DNA of 64,000 nt, from contig WSYJ01000001.1 of the NCBI GenBank assembly GCA_020186115.1, forward strand, positions 434,001-498,000. The letters run 5' to 3'. The DNA is from Histomonas meleagridis (taxonomy: Eukaryota > Parabasalia > Tritrichomonadida > Dientamoebidae). Position numbers and translations under genes: made by a program. A model generated the notes under the pieces. The model searched no databases and was not told the DNA's origin. It saw only the letters and a list, made by a program, of their open reading frames with translations. This document shows, one piece after another, positions 29,306 to 42,000 of this stretch (position 1 is the first letter of the stretch; each line of letters begins with the position of its first letter).

Positions 29306-29665
29306 TCATTGGGTAATTCGCTAGTAAACACTTCTTAGGTCCAAATTTTTTATTATTTTGTGTGTTTGTATATAAAAACATTTTTTATACAGTGATTTAG
29401 ATTTGATGTTTGAATCAGATTATAAAAAAATTAACAAATTTTGAATGTTTTTATACAAAATTATATGGGAATGAAAATAACTTGAAAGGCACGGGATTTG
29501 TCTTTTAAATATTTGAAATAATGGGTTTTAAAGCCCGTTGAGGAAAAAAAGGGCTTTTGCTCAGTAATTGGCAAATTTCACTGCATTGAAAAGGTTGGAT
29601 TAGCTACACAAAATTTAATTGAATTCATTGGATGTGAAGTTAAAAGTGCTCGTTTAAAGGAGGAA
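29306..29665 (+). other. Spacer with hairpin upstream of the DYRK-like kinase
   Basis: AT-rich spacer. An inverted repeat AAAGCCC (29530-29536) and GGGCTTT (29551-29557) could fold a 7-bp stem with a 14-nt loop. A short upstream reading frame, ATGGGTTTTAAAGCCCGTTGA, starts at 29521. The latter could act as a uORF if transcribed. Confidence 0.35.
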
Positions 29666-30814
29666 ATGATTGGATCGCTTAATGTTGTTTTAACACAACC
29701 TAGCACTCCAGCTTTCCCGCTTAGTCATGACAATTCAAATGGAGATCTTATAATAAAGCAAAACGATATACTTGATAGTCCAAAAGGCACTAAATACAAA
29801 GTAATTTCATTACTTGGTCGTGGTCAATTTGGTCAAGTTTTAAAAGTTCAAGAAATAGTTCCTCATTCAAGTGGAACACAACCTCCTGCAAATTATGCCG
29901 TAAAAATATCTAAATCACATCATCGATACCGGCAACAAGCTCAACGCGAAGTCCATATCATGATGCAAATACAATCACAGATTACAGAAGCCGAGAAAGA
30001 ATGTATTGTTCAATTATATGATTGGTTTATTTATCATGATCATGTTTGCATGGTAATTGAGCTTTTATCATTTGATCTTTACGAGGTCATCAAACGCCGC
30101 GATTACAATGGTCTTCCACTACAACTCGTCCAGGTTGTAGCTAAGAAGATGCTTGTAGCCTTAATTGCATTACAACGTATTGGTCTTATTCATTGTGACC
30201 TAAAACCCGAAAACATATTACTTGGCGACATATACTCTTTCTCTGTCAAGATGATTGATTTTGGAAGCACCATGCCATCAAATCAAAAATCTCAATTTTA
30301 CATACAATCGCGTTACTATAGAGCGCCTGAAGTTCTTCTCGGAATGGACTATTCATTTCCCATTGATATGTGGTCGCTTGGTTGTGTATTATTTGAACTT
30401 TTTACTGCGCTGCCACTTTTTCCAGGTCAAAACGAGTTTCAAATGATCGAATTGATCACTACAATGTTAGGTAATGTTCCCGAACGAGTTTTACAGCACT
30501 CCACCAAACGGAACATGTTTTTCAATGAAAACGGAACACTAAAAACAGAGCAACAATACTTTAATGACAATGGCCTCGGATCGATGCCGCAAACTGAATT
30601 TAACTATAAGTACTTCATCATACCAAACTTGAAGAATGTGATTCTCGAATATGGCAAGAAAACAACAGAAGAAGTCAAAAGACGCGAAAGGCCGAAGCGA
30701 TTAATGTTTTACGACTTCTTGGAGAAGATATTAAGAATTGACCCCGACGAAAGATTGAAGCCGAACGAAGCACTACAGCATCCATTCATAAATGTGGACC
30801 TATCGAGTGGATGA
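29666..30814 (+). CDS. DYRK-family (YAK1-like) protein kinase
   Basis: The protein is 382 residues. The kinase domain starts near residue 47: glycine loop LGRGQFGQV, AVKISKSHHRYRQQAQREV, catalytic HCDLKPENIL (the HCD and KPENIL of DYRK/CLK types), DFGST instead of DFGS plus acidic residues, and activation loop FYIQSRYYRAPEVLLG. Here the Tyr before IQSR corresponds to the autophosphorylated tyrosine of DYRKs. The C-lobe has DMWSLGCVLFELFTALPLFPGQNE and ends shortly after HPFINV. It phosphorylates Ser/Thr substrates, typically in growth and stress control. The N-terminal extension is short (about 45 residues). YAK1-like placement rests on the motifs alone. Confidence 0.92.
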   Translation: MIGSLNVVLTQPSTPAFPLSHDNSNGDLIIKQNDILDSPKGTKYKVISLLGRGQFGQVLKVQEIVPHSSGTQPPANYAVKISKSHHRYRQQAQREVHIMMQIQSQITEAEKECIVQLYDWFIYHDHVCMVIELLSFDLYEVIKRRDYNGLPLQLVQVVAKKMLVALIALQRIGLIHCDLKPENILLGDIYSFSVKMIDFGSTMPSNQKSQFYIQSRYYRAPEVLLGMDYSFPIDMWSLGCVLFELFTALPLFPGQNEFQMIELITTMLGNVPERVLQHSTKRNMFFNENGTLKTEQQYFNDNGLGSMPQTEFNYKYFIIPNLKNVILEYGKKTTEEVKRRERPKRLMFYDFLEKILRIDPDERLKPNEALQHPFINVDLSSG

Positions 30815-31356
30815 ATGAATTGTGTAGTGATTGGAATAGATGAACTTTGTTGTGATGTAATTTGGAAGTGTGATAATTGACTTCCAAGTGAAAAAACATT
30901 TACAGAAACTTTTTCCATAATTTGAAGTGCGAAAAGAGTCATTTCCCAAACTCTTTCCTATCGATAGAATTGTTTGGATTGGAAAAAATTCAAATTTAGA
31001 TTTTGCTAAAATAAAAATGCGAATTATAAATTTTTGGTTTTGTAAATTGATTACCAAAGTTCTGATTGCTTATAATTACATATATGATTCTTCTTCTCTC
31101 TTATCGATGTTTGTTACTTCATATTTGAATATGCATCAATAAAAGGATTACACAATAATTACATCGTATCTATTTTTAAAATGCTTTCAAGCTGGTTCCT
31201 CTAAAAAATACATAATGATGATGTCTAACGAAAAATTTAATTTCAAAGAACTATAAAAGTTAAGCTTTCATTTTAGTATTGACATGCGCACATGAAACAG
31301 CCTTCTTGATTTTTGGAGCAAACGGAATGTGAAGTCAGTTTTCGAACGTTTAAAAA
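30815..31356. other. Intergenic region, no gene seen
   Basis: AT-rich tandem spacer. Short frames near 30927-31142 have no recognisable protein features. The CGTT element of the EB1 gene is near its right end. Confidence 0.4.
31345..31350 (+). promoter_or_regulatory. AACGTT element upstream of EB1
   Basis: GAACGTTTA ends six bases before the EB1 ATG at 31357. It belongs to the recurrent CGTT group. Confidence 0.4.
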
Positions 31357-31911
31357 ATGGAAGAAGAAAAATTGGTTGAATGGCTTAATAACAAAGTCAA
31401 TGGAAACCTACGAACAATAGAAGAAGCTTCTTCAGGTCGTGAGATTTGTTATTATTTGATATTGATTACTGGAAAAGCAGCAGAAGCAGCAAATGTAACA
31501 AGAGGTCGAGTACCATTTGAAAAGTCTACTAATTTCCAGCTGGCAAAACAGATTTATGGGAGTGAACTTAATCTTCCATTTGATTTTAATATGGGAAAAT
31601 TAGTATCTGGTGATAAAGGAGAACTTTCAAGAATAATTTCTTCTTTAATTTCTCTTGATCCCGAAAAGTGTGAAGATCAAGAAATGTCTATTGATGATCT
31701 TTTAGATAATCTCGAAAAAATCTTAAATTATAAATTAAAGGAATTAAAGCAGTTTAGAAGTGAATTAGACTCGGTGTCTGAGGAAAGAAACTTTTACTTT
31801 GATAAATTAACACGGATAGAAGCATTAACAAAACAATATCCTCCAAATGATGTACACTCAGTAACACAACTTTTAGAACTTCCTCCTGAAGATTTCAAGC
31901 CCTGTAAATAA
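31357..31911 (+). CDS. EB1: EB1/MAPRE microtubule plus-end-binding protein, compact form
   Basis: The protein is 184 residues against about 250-300 in other eukaryotes. Residues 4-100 form a calponin-homology domain like EB1: LVEWLNNKVNGNLRTIEEASSGREICYYL, then VPFEKSTNFQLAKQIYG. A short coiled coil (about 118-145) leads into the EB-homology motif ERNFYFDKLTRIEALTK, matching the ERDFYFxKLRxIE signature. EB1 tracks growing microtubule plus ends and recruits SxIP-motif partners. No EEY/F tail is present, so CAP-Gly recruitment is not expected. The linker is almost absent. The stop is within TAAAT. Confidence 0.88.
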   Translation: MEEEKLVEWLNNKVNGNLRTIEEASSGREICYYLILITGKAAEAANVTRGRVPFEKSTNFQLAKQIYGSELNLPFDFNMGKLVSGDKGELSRIISSLISLDPEKCEDQEMSIDDLLDNLEKILNYKLKELKQFRSELDSVSEERNFYFDKLTRIEALTKQYPPNDVHSVTQLLELPPEDFKPCK

Positions 31912-32477
31912 TTTTTGTATTAAAATGTAAGTATTTATTCAGTTATATTTTAATGTTGTGAAACAAAATCACTTTTATAAATTTTAATTTTTTAATATTT
32001 AATTTACTTCACATTGTTAATTAATTTGCTTCATATTCATTATTGGAATTTATCATTTTTAATAAGATATTTAAATTTTGAACATATTAATATTCATAAC
32101 ATTACATATAATTTGAATACTTTATATATTTATAGTGTCTTGTGCTCATGCTTTTCCTTAAGATTCTTTAATGGCTTTTCAATAAATTCATTTCAATAAA
32201 TATATTTTTTTGTGTTAAGGAAAGGTTTATATTTTTAAATTATTTTATTTACTGGATTTCGAAATCTTAATCTGATCTATCTTTTCCTTTTTGATTTTTT
32301 CTACCATAAGAGCTCACAGTTGGTTGGTAGCAACTTGCCCCCTAAATAATTAACATTTTATCTGTCTCCATTCCTATGGAAATTCATTAAGCAACGTAAG
32401 GATTTAGGGTGCCCTGAAGAGAACCGTCAGTTTTTTGTCAAACTGTTTTTAATTCAATTATACTATCGTCTTATATT
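31912..32477. other. Intergenic region with a less AT-rich island
   Basis: Mostly AT-rich. About 32310-32430 is richer in GC than its flanks and contains TTGCCCCCTAAAT and GGGTGCCCTGAAGAG. No tRNA cloverleaf or known ncRNA motif was found. AACCGTC at 32422-32428 lies about 50 nt before the next start. Confidence 0.4.
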
Positions 32478-33803
32478 ATGGAATCAAAAGAGCAAAAGCG
32501 TCTTTATGATGCAGGAATGCACATAATCCAACTTGCCATAAAAGCAAGAATTGAGGGAAATCAAAAACTTGCAGAGCAGTATGCCACAAATTTTCTTGTT
32601 TTATGTCAATCTATTGAATCAAACATGAAAGAAGCATCAAAGCTTCCGCAAGACCATGTAATGGAAAGCCTTGAAAAGTTAAATGAAGGTAGAGTAGCAC
32701 TTAGCAAACAACTTTCTATTGCAAAAGAGCAAAAAAATGCCAAATCCACTAAAGAAATTCAAGCAGCTCTAAACACAGTTACAGCCCACTGCAAAGTCAT
32801 GAACCTTTGTCTTACACAAGGATTTATGCCTCCAAAGATTGTACAATCTCAATTTAAATATCTTTCTCCAGTTGTTCAAAATATTCCAGAAGAAGATATT
32901 GTTGTAACCATCAAAAACCTCGAGACGACAGATCCAAATGAAAACAATTCTTATTCGTTTATTGCATATTCCCCAACTGACACAGATAAACAATGCCCAA
33001 CCACTACTGAACGATTTACGCCAGGAAAAGTTTCGTTTCCCATTTCGTTCAACTGTATCAGACGCAATCATCCAAATTTTGTTGAACGTTTTCTACGTAA
33101 ATCAGTTAAACTCGAGCTTATTTGCTTTACTAAACATCTCTTCAAGATTAGCGAAGCCAAAGTAGCCACGTTAGATATACCCGTTGCTCTTCTCGAGTCT
33201 CAATCAAAAGTTCAAAAAGATTTCATAATGGATCCAGTAGCAAACTCCAAGCACAATACCCAATATTCCATAACCATTGAAATTAAAGCCAACACTTCTC
33301 TCAAGACCCCAGAGTACAAAGTTTGCGAAATTGATTATTACACAATTGCCAAAGATGCACAAATCCAAAAGCCTACTCTTAAGGTAACGCCACGAGAAGT
33401 GAGCCAGCTTACTCCAGAAGAGAAGAAGCAACTTTCTTCGAAACTTGTTCCATGTCGATTACTAGAGCCATGGGAACTTGAGAGGTTCATTTGCTTACAA
33501 GCGCTCCGTCATATCAAGGAGTCCACGTCCAAGAACATCGAAGCGTTCAAGTCGTTTAATGTTGTTTATCCACCGAAAATGGAAGAGCAGCTAAAAACCG
33601 TCGAAAAACGGTTAATTGAATTGGAGAATAGCATCAAAACCTCGAAGATATCTGTTCAAGATTACATTAACATGGTCAAGAAACAGATATTAAGTGATGC
33701 GCAAGAGATCAAACGAAGAGGAAAAGACACTCTTGAAGGGAAAGCATTATTTGAAAGGCTCCAACTCATGATGAAAGAAAGGGACAGTTTAATCAAAAAG
33801 TGA
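32478..33803 (+). CDS. CC2D1/Lgd-like C2-domain protein
   Basis: The protein is 441 residues. The N-terminus has a helical hairpin, LYDAGMHIIQLAIKARIEGNQKLAEQYATNFLVL, then EALNTVTAHCKV-type helices, resembling the DM14 segments of CC2D1/Lgd. The middle (about 180-280) is a C2-like beta-domain: FNCIRRNHPNFVERFLRKSVKLELI is the counterpart of the segment where Lgd reads N-R-H-F-R, followed by AKVATLDIPVALLESQ. The C-terminus is helical. CC2D1 proteins regulate ESCRT-III (Shrub/CHMP4) in endosomal sorting. Whether this one binds CHMP4 is inferred. It converges with OST48 with 53 bp between stops. Confidence 0.6.
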   Translation: MESKEQKRLYDAGMHIIQLAIKARIEGNQKLAEQYATNFLVLCQSIESNMKEASKLPQDHVMESLEKLNEGRVALSKQLSIAKEQKNAKSTKEIQAALNTVTAHCKVMNLCLTQGFMPPKIVQSQFKYLSPVVQNIPEEDIVVTIKNLETTDPNENNSYSFIAYSPTDTDKQCPTTTERFTPGKVSFPISFNCIRRNHPNFVERFLRKSVKLELICFTKHLFKISEAKVATLDIPVALLESQSKVQKDFIMDPVANSKHNTQYSITIEIKANTSLKTPEYKVCEIDYYTIAKDAQIQKPTLKVTPREVSQLTPEEKKQLSSKLVPCRLLEPWELERFICLQALRHIKESTSKNIEAFKSFNVVYPPKMEEQLKTVEKRLIELENSIKTSKISVQDYINMVKKQILSDAQEIKRRGKDTLEGKALFERLQLMMKERDSLIKK

Positions 33804-33856
33804 AATTTTTTTCATGTTCAATAAACAAAAAAATAAAAAGATAAATGTGATTTTGT

Positions 33857-35089
33857 TTAATTCATTTGTTGTGGCTTGTGATAAAGGAAGTGAACTGCGG
33901 CGAGAAAAGCGGCGGCCATTATTAACATCATCGAAACTTGGTATGGCTGCGCGCAATATAAGAACTTCTCCTTCTCGCGTATTGCAAGTGGCCTTATTGC
34001 GATTGCCATTTCTTCTCTCGCATTCATCCATCCTTCTTTATCTGTGAATACTTTGATCTTGAAGTTACCTGCACGATCTGGGAGCATAAGCGTTTCTTGA
34101 TAATGGCCAGGTTCAATCATCTTCATATGTCTCCTTACAAAAACACCGAGCATAAATACTTCAACTTGAACATCGCTTTCGGTGTAATTCTTCCATTCGC
34201 CCCTATCGGTGTAGACAACATGGGCGTTAACGGTCACGTTTTGCTTGATGTGGTACTGAACGGGAGTTTCTCCAGTGGCAGCATCGCAGTGGCTTGCCTC
34301 GACGATTTTAACATGGTTCTTGTAATGGATAAGCCATTCGCTAAGTTGTTTAAGAAGATCGCGATTTCCATTTGGAATTGGTGCACTAAGTTTGCCCATG
34401 CTTTCGGAAAGAGTGACATCTTTCTGCATGGTGATGTCAAGAGCAAAGGTTGATGAATGGATAATTACGATACGTCCACCATTTCGTGCTTGAAATGCTG
34501 ATATCGGAATTAAATCATTGGCAACATGTGGTGAATATGATACAAGATCTGGTGTAGATGGAGTATGCTCAAGACCACCAACAACAATTGGAAAACGGAA
34601 ATCATTAGGGCGATCAATTGTTGAATAACCACCTTCATAAACAAGTGGATTAACTGGTTTGGAAATAATTTGTGGTGGGGCTACAATTTTACGAAGAACA
34701 ATTTCCTTGTTTCCATAAATGTCTGTCATTTTATTGGAACTAATAACGCGAAGGTTGAGATGTCTATAAATTTTGTCTTGAAGTTCGCTACCTTGTTCTG
34801 ATGAAAAAACGTATGCATTGCCACCATTATCAACAAATTCGAAAAGATCTTCTGCATTGTTACCTAAACAACCTGATTTACCGCACATTATAACAACTGT
34901 GTCATATATTTTTTGTCCAAAGCGTTCGAGATAAACTTGTTTCTTTTCGCATGTCGAAAATGTGATTTCGCAATTGAGTGATTTTAAGTCATCAAAGAAT
35001 GTAGCGTATTTATCTTCATCGCCTTTTGAAGAAAGTAATGCTAAAATTCTATGTGATACCGATAATGACAAGAAAGTTAGAAAAAACAT
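33857..35089 (-). CDS. WBP1: Oligosaccharyltransferase 48-kDa subunit (OST48/WBP1)
   Basis: The protein is 410 residues from ATG 35087-35089; the frame opens 14 codons earlier without an ATG. A signal peptide (MFFLTFLSLSVS) precedes a lumenal domain with VVIMCGKSGCLG, LFEFVDNGGNAYVF, LVYEGGYSTID, NDLIPISAFQARNGGRIVIIHS and LKQLSEWLIHYKN. The matching family signature is the GG-x-h-hh-x-x-S region of DDOST. One C-terminal membrane span (VSMMLIMAAAFLAAVHFLY) with a short cytosolic tail ends the protein. The subunit is part of the complex that transfers N-glycans in the ER lumen. It fits a lineage with N-glycosylation but few OST subunits. The stop is within TAAAC. Confidence 0.92.
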   Translation of the reverse strand: MFFLTFLSLSVSHRILALLSSKGDEDKYATFFDDLKSLNCEITFSTCEKKQVYLERFGQKIYDTVVIMCGKSGCLGNNAEDLFEFVDNGGNAYVFSSEQGSELQDKIYRHLNLRVISSNKMTDIYGNKEIVLRKIVAPPQIISKPVNPLVYEGGYSTIDRPNDFRFPIVVGGLEHTPSTPDLVSYSPHVANDLIPISAFQARNGGRIVIIHSSTFALDITMQKDVTLSESMGKLSAPIPNGNRDLLKQLSEWLIHYKNHVKIVEASHCDAATGETPVQYHIKQNVTVNAHVVYTDRGEWKNYTESDVQVEVFMLGVFVRRHMKMIEPGHYQETLMLPDRAGNFKIKVFTDKEGWMNAREEMAIAIRPLAIREKEKFLYCAQPYQVSMMLIMAAAFLAAVHFLYHKPQQMN

Positions 35090-36038
35090 TTTGACCAGAT
35101 ACAAAAGTGACAGTTTACTTAAATCAGCCAAAAATAAAGAAAAATCATTACGAAGCGAAGTTTAATTTCATAAATAAATCTCATATCTTTACGATATACA
35201 TTGTTGTGATGTATTGTACTTTATCTTGTCATCAATTCTTTATTTGGTATTCTGCACATATTTAGTTGAGTTAAATATGTCTTTTTGTAATTTCACCAGT
35301 ATCATTTCTAGCTGTTTGTTTTTATTTTAATTGTGATAAGAAGTATTCGATTTTGCCAACAGAAATAGAATTCAGTTTTTGTAATTTGTTTCTCCTGTTC
35401 AAATTATAATTCTTTCCTTTTTGTTCATAGTTTTAATCTACTATTCATTTTGTTTTCTAACATGTGTACACAGATTTTGAATTGTTTTATTAATACTTAA
35501 AGATAAGTAATTCTTTTCGAATTTGTCTTTACTTGATCACATGTTTATTGATTAAAAAAGAAAACTACTTAGCGTGTTAAGTGTTTTCTCAATCTTTTTT
35601 CCTATGTATAAAGTTCATACGTGTTCTTAATACGTTCCTCATTTATTATCTGAAGTTCTTTGATCAGAAATTAAAAGATTTGTAAATATTGTGGATTATA
35701 AGTTAAATGAGTGAAGTTTTGTAATAAATCAATGGCCTTAAGTTTAGTGATATTGAGTACAGCCTTAATAAAATAGTTATTAATCTATTACAATTTACAG
35801 ATAATATTGAAATAACTACTCATTCTTATCACAGGTTTTACAATTTTTAAAATTCTTTTAATAACTTGAAGTTCTATATATAAAACTTTTTATGTGTTCC
35901 TATTTCTTGCTCTTCATTTGAAGAGATTCTTTTTGATAAAATTTAAACATGAATGAGTTTCATCAGGAAATAATTACTCACAACATTATATTAAATGAAA
36001 TTCGAATGCATATTAAAAATACTTTATTAATCACTTTA
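35090..36038. other. Long intergenic region, no gene seen
   Basis: A 949-bp AT-rich, T-rich stretch lies between two minus-strand genes. It has no open frame of note, tRNA-like fold or repeat. It is the longest stretch without a recognisable element in the window. Confidence 0.5.
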
Positions 36039-39000
36039 TTATCTTATATTCATAGTAATTGCTACTCCTTGTAAAATCCAAAAACTTTTATGTTCTGTTG
36101 TTTCCAAATAAGCTGTCTGCACTAAGCCCACTCCCATTGCATCTCTTCTCATTTGTGTCAAGTAAATTGGTGTTTTCAGCATATTTTGAGTTCTGACCTT
36201 ATTAATTTCCATTGGCGTAACTTTTAACAAAGGTAATTCCGTAACAATTTCTTTTGGTTTTTGTTGGACTAAACATCTTTTTTCGATATCCCAACTTGCA
36301 CCTTCCAAATACATTCCACTTAAATAGCATCCAAGTGTAGGTTTTGTCAATACTTGTGATGAATTTTTATAAGATGAAACAGTTATCATTAAAGTCGCCT
36401 TATCTAGTGGCCAACCCTTAGCTCTGCAAGCAGTTTGTAATAATGCTGTTAAGTAAGCTTCAGGTACATGTAATCCAGATAGCCACATAACCTTAGGTTC
36501 ACCATTTAAATACCAATCTTCATATTGTTCTCTACGACGTTGGAAATGTATTAACCAATCAGACAAAGACTTTTCTGTTATCGGGGCGAGTTTTCTCCAC
36601 GACTCGGGTAACCGCCCCAAGTGTATTGAATTCATCAGCTCCTCCAAGTCATTTGACATTGAAACTTCACCCAAAAGTGCTCGTTGTAATTCAAAAAGTG
36701 AATTTGTGATACAATTGACTAGTTTATTCCAATGTTCCAATTCTTGAATTAAAACGATTTGTATTGGAGTAATATCATTACCAAAGGAAGAGCGAACTTC
36801 GTTTAAATTGAATGGAGGCTTTAGTTTAAGTTGAATTTCAGATACTATTGAAGATACCTGAGATTCTTTGCTAATTCTGTTTAATGTATTTATTGTATTA
36901 CTATTAATATTTAATATATTATTACACATTTCACGAGAAGTATCTTGGTAATAATTAATTTCAGCGTTTAAGTTCAATCCGAATACATCAGGAGAAGTAA
37001 TTATTGGTAAGTTATCAATATAATTAATATATTCATTTAATCCTTTAACTTTTGGTAAGTCATAAGACTTTTCATTATCCTTAAAGAAGTTAAACACTTG
37101 AAAATCATCGAATAAGAAGTCTCCCATATATTCATCCAAATAAGTCATTAAAATTCTTCTATCGAAATCATCAGTAACACGACCTCCATACATAGCCTCT
37201 CCAATTAAATAACGTAATGATCCCCAAGGGATTAAATTATCTTTATTATCATATGCCTTTGTTAAATATGTTGATAACAATTTAAATGAAATAGTAAAAT
37301 CAGACATATTAAAATCATATGAAATGTTCCAACCTAATTTTCCATATTTACGTCTTTCTTGGATAACTGCATGGAAGAAAGTTAATACATAAACTAAAGG
37401 TTGGAAAGCGAAATGTGGACATTCATTAAATTGTTCTTCAGTAATTGTTGAGAATAATTGTTTCATGTTTAATTGTAATCCGGATGGAGGCTCGATAACA
37501 ATTTTATGTGATCTTTGTAATAAGCCAACAGGGAATTTGTTTGTTGGATCAGATGTTAACCATAATCGAAAATCAGGATTAGGTCGAACAGTACATTTTT
37601 CGATTAATTTCTCTAATTCTTTAAGCCATGAAGTTAATAAATGACAATTTTGTAATATAACCCAATGCCCTCTATTCGCCCCTGTTTGTATTAAGTTCTT
37701 AGCTGGTTCTTCTTGATCTTGACCTAAAGCTATTGATTTAACTCTATTCGTTCGACCTTGAATACCTTGTACACCATTCTCATCACCTAAAAATCCAAGT
37801 TTATCAGCTAATTTATATACTTCATTAGCCGGATCTGAACCAGGTGAAAGTATAAATAGAATTGGCGTTTGTGGTGAAGATTGATCGAATAATGCTTGAT
37901 AATTAATTATCGGGAATTTAGAATAACTTTCACCCATATTTTCAATGATATAATTTCGTGCTGATAAAAATAATCGATCAGGTCGAAAACATCGCAAAAT
38001 ACACATCTTTGATAAGTCATCTAATGTTGTTTCATAATTTAATGGTAATTTTGTAGTTTCTGGTGTAGCTTCATTAAAGTATTCATGCCAAATTTCTTCA
38101 TTTTCAATTAAATCTTCTTTTAAGTTTTTGAAGTTTTCATCAATTGTTATTAACTTATTAATGTTTTCCCAACTTTGTTCTGGTAACCATTTCGGAAATG
38201 GATTTTGTTCATTACTTTTTTCTAATGATATATTCCCTTTAAGTATGAAATCTAATATTGTTGAATTAATTTTTCCTTCTTCTCTTTTGATACATAAAGT
38301 CATATGAAATGCATACATTAATTTATGACGTTCGAATAATCCCTTCAAAACATATTCAAAGACATCGTGCGTCAATACTGAAATAATGTTTTGAATTCGC
38401 TTTGATATTACAGGTGTAGGTGCAGCACGTTTTAATGAACTAATAAATACTTCACTAAATGAAGATAATGAATATTCATACATTGAGTTGATTAAATTTA
38501 AGTTATTCATACTAAAGAATAATATTGAACCACGTTTAGCAACAGGTAAAAATTCATTACATAAATTATCTAATTCAATTGTAGTCTTTTGTGCTGTATC
38601 AAGTTTAGATGTAATTGTTGTAGCTTCATTTTTAGTTTCTTCTAACGTTGCTAATAATTGATCATTATCAGTAATATAACCAGTAGATTCTGATAATAAT
38701 TTTAATAAAGTCTTTTGTAATGTTTGAAGTCTTCTTTTCATATCAGAAGTTTCTTTAACTAATGAATTCTTTTGTTCATGTAATTCTTTATGTTCATTAG
38801 AAATTGTTATATCTAATAATTGTTCTTGTAAACCTTTCTCTGTTACACAACAATTAATTAATGTAACTTTCGATGATATTTCAGGTGAATAATTCGGTGA
38901 TGAAAGTTTTGTAGTTAAAAATATTTTGAAGTTTTCATCATAATCTAATTCTTTATCATTAAATTTAATGAATTTTCTCGATCCTTGTGATATAATATTC

Positions 39001-42000
39001 TTTTCTAATAATGGTGTTAATATAGGATCTATAAATTCATCAATTCCTTCAAATAAGACTATTAATCCATATTGTATTGCATTTTCTAATATTCGTGAAA
39101 ATTCAGGATCTTGGAAATTAGTAATTTTTAATTGTTTCTCACCAATATGTTGTTTAATCCAATGTACAACTTGTAATTGAGGATCGATACATAATGGGAA
39201 TTTATTCGATCGTGTAATTAATAAACCATTTTGTATACTTAATTCATCCGCAGGTAAACCTTCACCTTTCCAACCAAAAATTTCAGCTTCATCTGATAAG
39301 AATAAACCTAAATTAAAGTTATTATTAATTGGGATATTTCTATCAATTAAATCTTTCTTTAAGATATCAAATAAAATCTTATTACGATATTCATGATTTA
39401 AAGGTCCTAAATAACTTAAAAAGATTGATGATAATAAACAATCACCAATTAAATAATTCAAAAGTTTTTGTAAATTCTCTTTATCTTCAGTCCAACGAAT
39501 TTTCTCAGAAGAAAATCCAGAAATTAATTTTTGTGCTGCTAATAAACGTTGTTCTAATTGATCTTTTTGACGTTTTAATTCTTCTTGTTCTTGTTGACCT
39601 TGTTTTAATTTAAGAGTAACTTTATTTTGTTCTTCTTGTAATTCTTGTAATTCCTTTTTAATTCGTATGAAATCATTTTGTGATTTCTTTTGTTCATTTT
39701 CCATTTTATCTACTAATTGTTCTTTAGGTTTAACATTTTTATCAATTTCATAATATGCATATATGTTTTGACACCATTCGAATATAATTCGAGCAGAATT
39801 TCCTGCTCTTTGGATTTCATTTGATCTAGATTCTAATGATTTAATATATTGTTGAATTCTTTTCATTTTACGATCATTAGTACATTTCTCTCGTACATTA
39901 AATTCTTTCATATCATTTAAAAATGATGGCTTCGCCATATATTTACGTGCATTTGACCAACTTTCTTCTCCTTCCGTTTCATTAAAGAATGCACATATTA
40001 ATTTACCAATTTCAGTACTAATCTCTGGTGGTGAAGCCATTGATTTAAACTTAGCATATTCCCCTAAATCGATTTTAGAAACTGCTTGTTTAGCTTTCTC
40101 ATGTATAGGTTTAGCTTCTTCTAATGCATTTTCTGCTGCTATTTTTGCAACTTTAATATGTTCTAAGTTTTCTTTAATTTCTTGTTCTTTAATTGAAGCT
40201 TCTTGCATTTTTTGTTCTGTTAATACTTTTCTTTCAGTTTGTTCTCTCATTAATTTATTATTTTCGAATTCTTTATATGTTAAATTCTTTTGTTGTATCT
40301 TAAATCTGGCATCTAATTCTTCAACTTCTTTTGAAGCTGATACAAGTCTCTTTAAACCATCAGATAATATTTGAAGTTGTTGTTCTATATATTGTTTTTT
40401 ATCTTTTAATAATTTAATAAAAGTAGAAATATAATCCAAAAAATTCGTAGGTGTAATATGTACATATCTTCTATAAATAGTCGAGAATTCAATTGAATAT
40501 TTAACACATTGTTGATGTGCAAATACCATATGATTAATTACTTGTTCGAAAATATCTTTTGGAATGATTTGATTTGAATTAACATTTGTCGTGTCGTTTT
40601 CTAATTGTTCTAAGAAATATTTTGATACTTCAAATAATGCTTCATTAGGCCATGGATCAAACCAATCAATGACAGTATTATTAACTAATCCTGGGAAATC
40701 TCGACATCTTCTTCGAAGATTATCACCAGAAGGAGAGAAACATAAAACAATATGTAAATTATCTCTACATCTATCTATGAATACTTTCCAACAATTTTCA
40801 GGTGTTTCTATTAAACCTTTTCGAATTACATCTTCTGATACATGTGGCATGATATCATTTTTATCTTCTTGTGTAAATAATCCTGGAATAATTCCATTAG
40901 TTAACATGTTATTAATTAATTCTAAAAATGTTTCAGAGATAATATGGTTATCTGAGAATAAAAACACAACTTGTTTACGTTCAATACCTACTAAATGATA
41001 AAGTTTCTTTAAATCATCTTTAAAATCATTTATATTATAAGTTCTAGTTAAAGTAATTTCAAATATTTCATATCCTACTGTATAAGCAGCTAATTTTGTT
41101 AATGATTTTTTACCACTACCTCCAATTCCTATTAATAAAGCATTACCACGTGGAGTTTTAATAATACGCAATATACGTGTTAAATGTTCAATAACATAAT
41201 CAAATAATACTATATTCGATTTCACTTTCTTAGATATTGAATAATCTTCAATTATTTCTACAAAATGTTGTTTCAGATTTTCATAACTAATTAAATCTTG
41301 ATATAAATATGGTCCATCACTACCACTTTCTACAATAAAATCACCAAATAAACTTGGGTTTTGTATAGCTTCATCTTTAACATTATTAAAATTATCATTA
41401 ATTAATGTTTCGATTTTATCGATTACAAATTTCCGATCATTTTCATTAATTAATCGATCATGAAATACTCTTAAACATTCATTTCTCCATAATTTTATAA
41501 ATTTACCTAAAGTATTAAATTTAGAAGGTGTAGATTTACATATACCTTCGAAAACTCTTGATAAATCTCTTAAGTTAAATAAATAATGGAACTTTGAAGG
41601 TGTTGGTGGTAATTTAGTAACAATATCATTAAAGAATATTAAAGTTGAATCAGTAATTTTTGGATAAATTTGTTGAATTTCATCCGAGAAATTCTTAATA
41701 TGATTCTTTAAAATAGTATTAAATATATGATGTAAAGATTCATCTGATGGTGGTACAATATGAAATACATTAAATAATGAAACAAATCGTGGATCTAATA
41801 AAGCTCGAGAACCTCCTGGTGGTGCCATTGCAGAAATATACGAAATTTTTTGTACTTGTTTCCAAGTTAAATCTCCTTTTCGATCATACATTCCATTTCG
41901 TTCGATTAAAAGCTTTAATAAAGCTATAGGTTGTTGTGTACCATATTTATCTACTGTTGGCATATTAATATCATCAATAAATAATATCATGTTTTTACCT

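Noticed and set aside
32310-32430. Less AT-rich island as a tRNA or other small RNA gene
   Set aside because: No A/B box pair, cloverleaf or known RNA motif could be formed by eye; only composition stands out.
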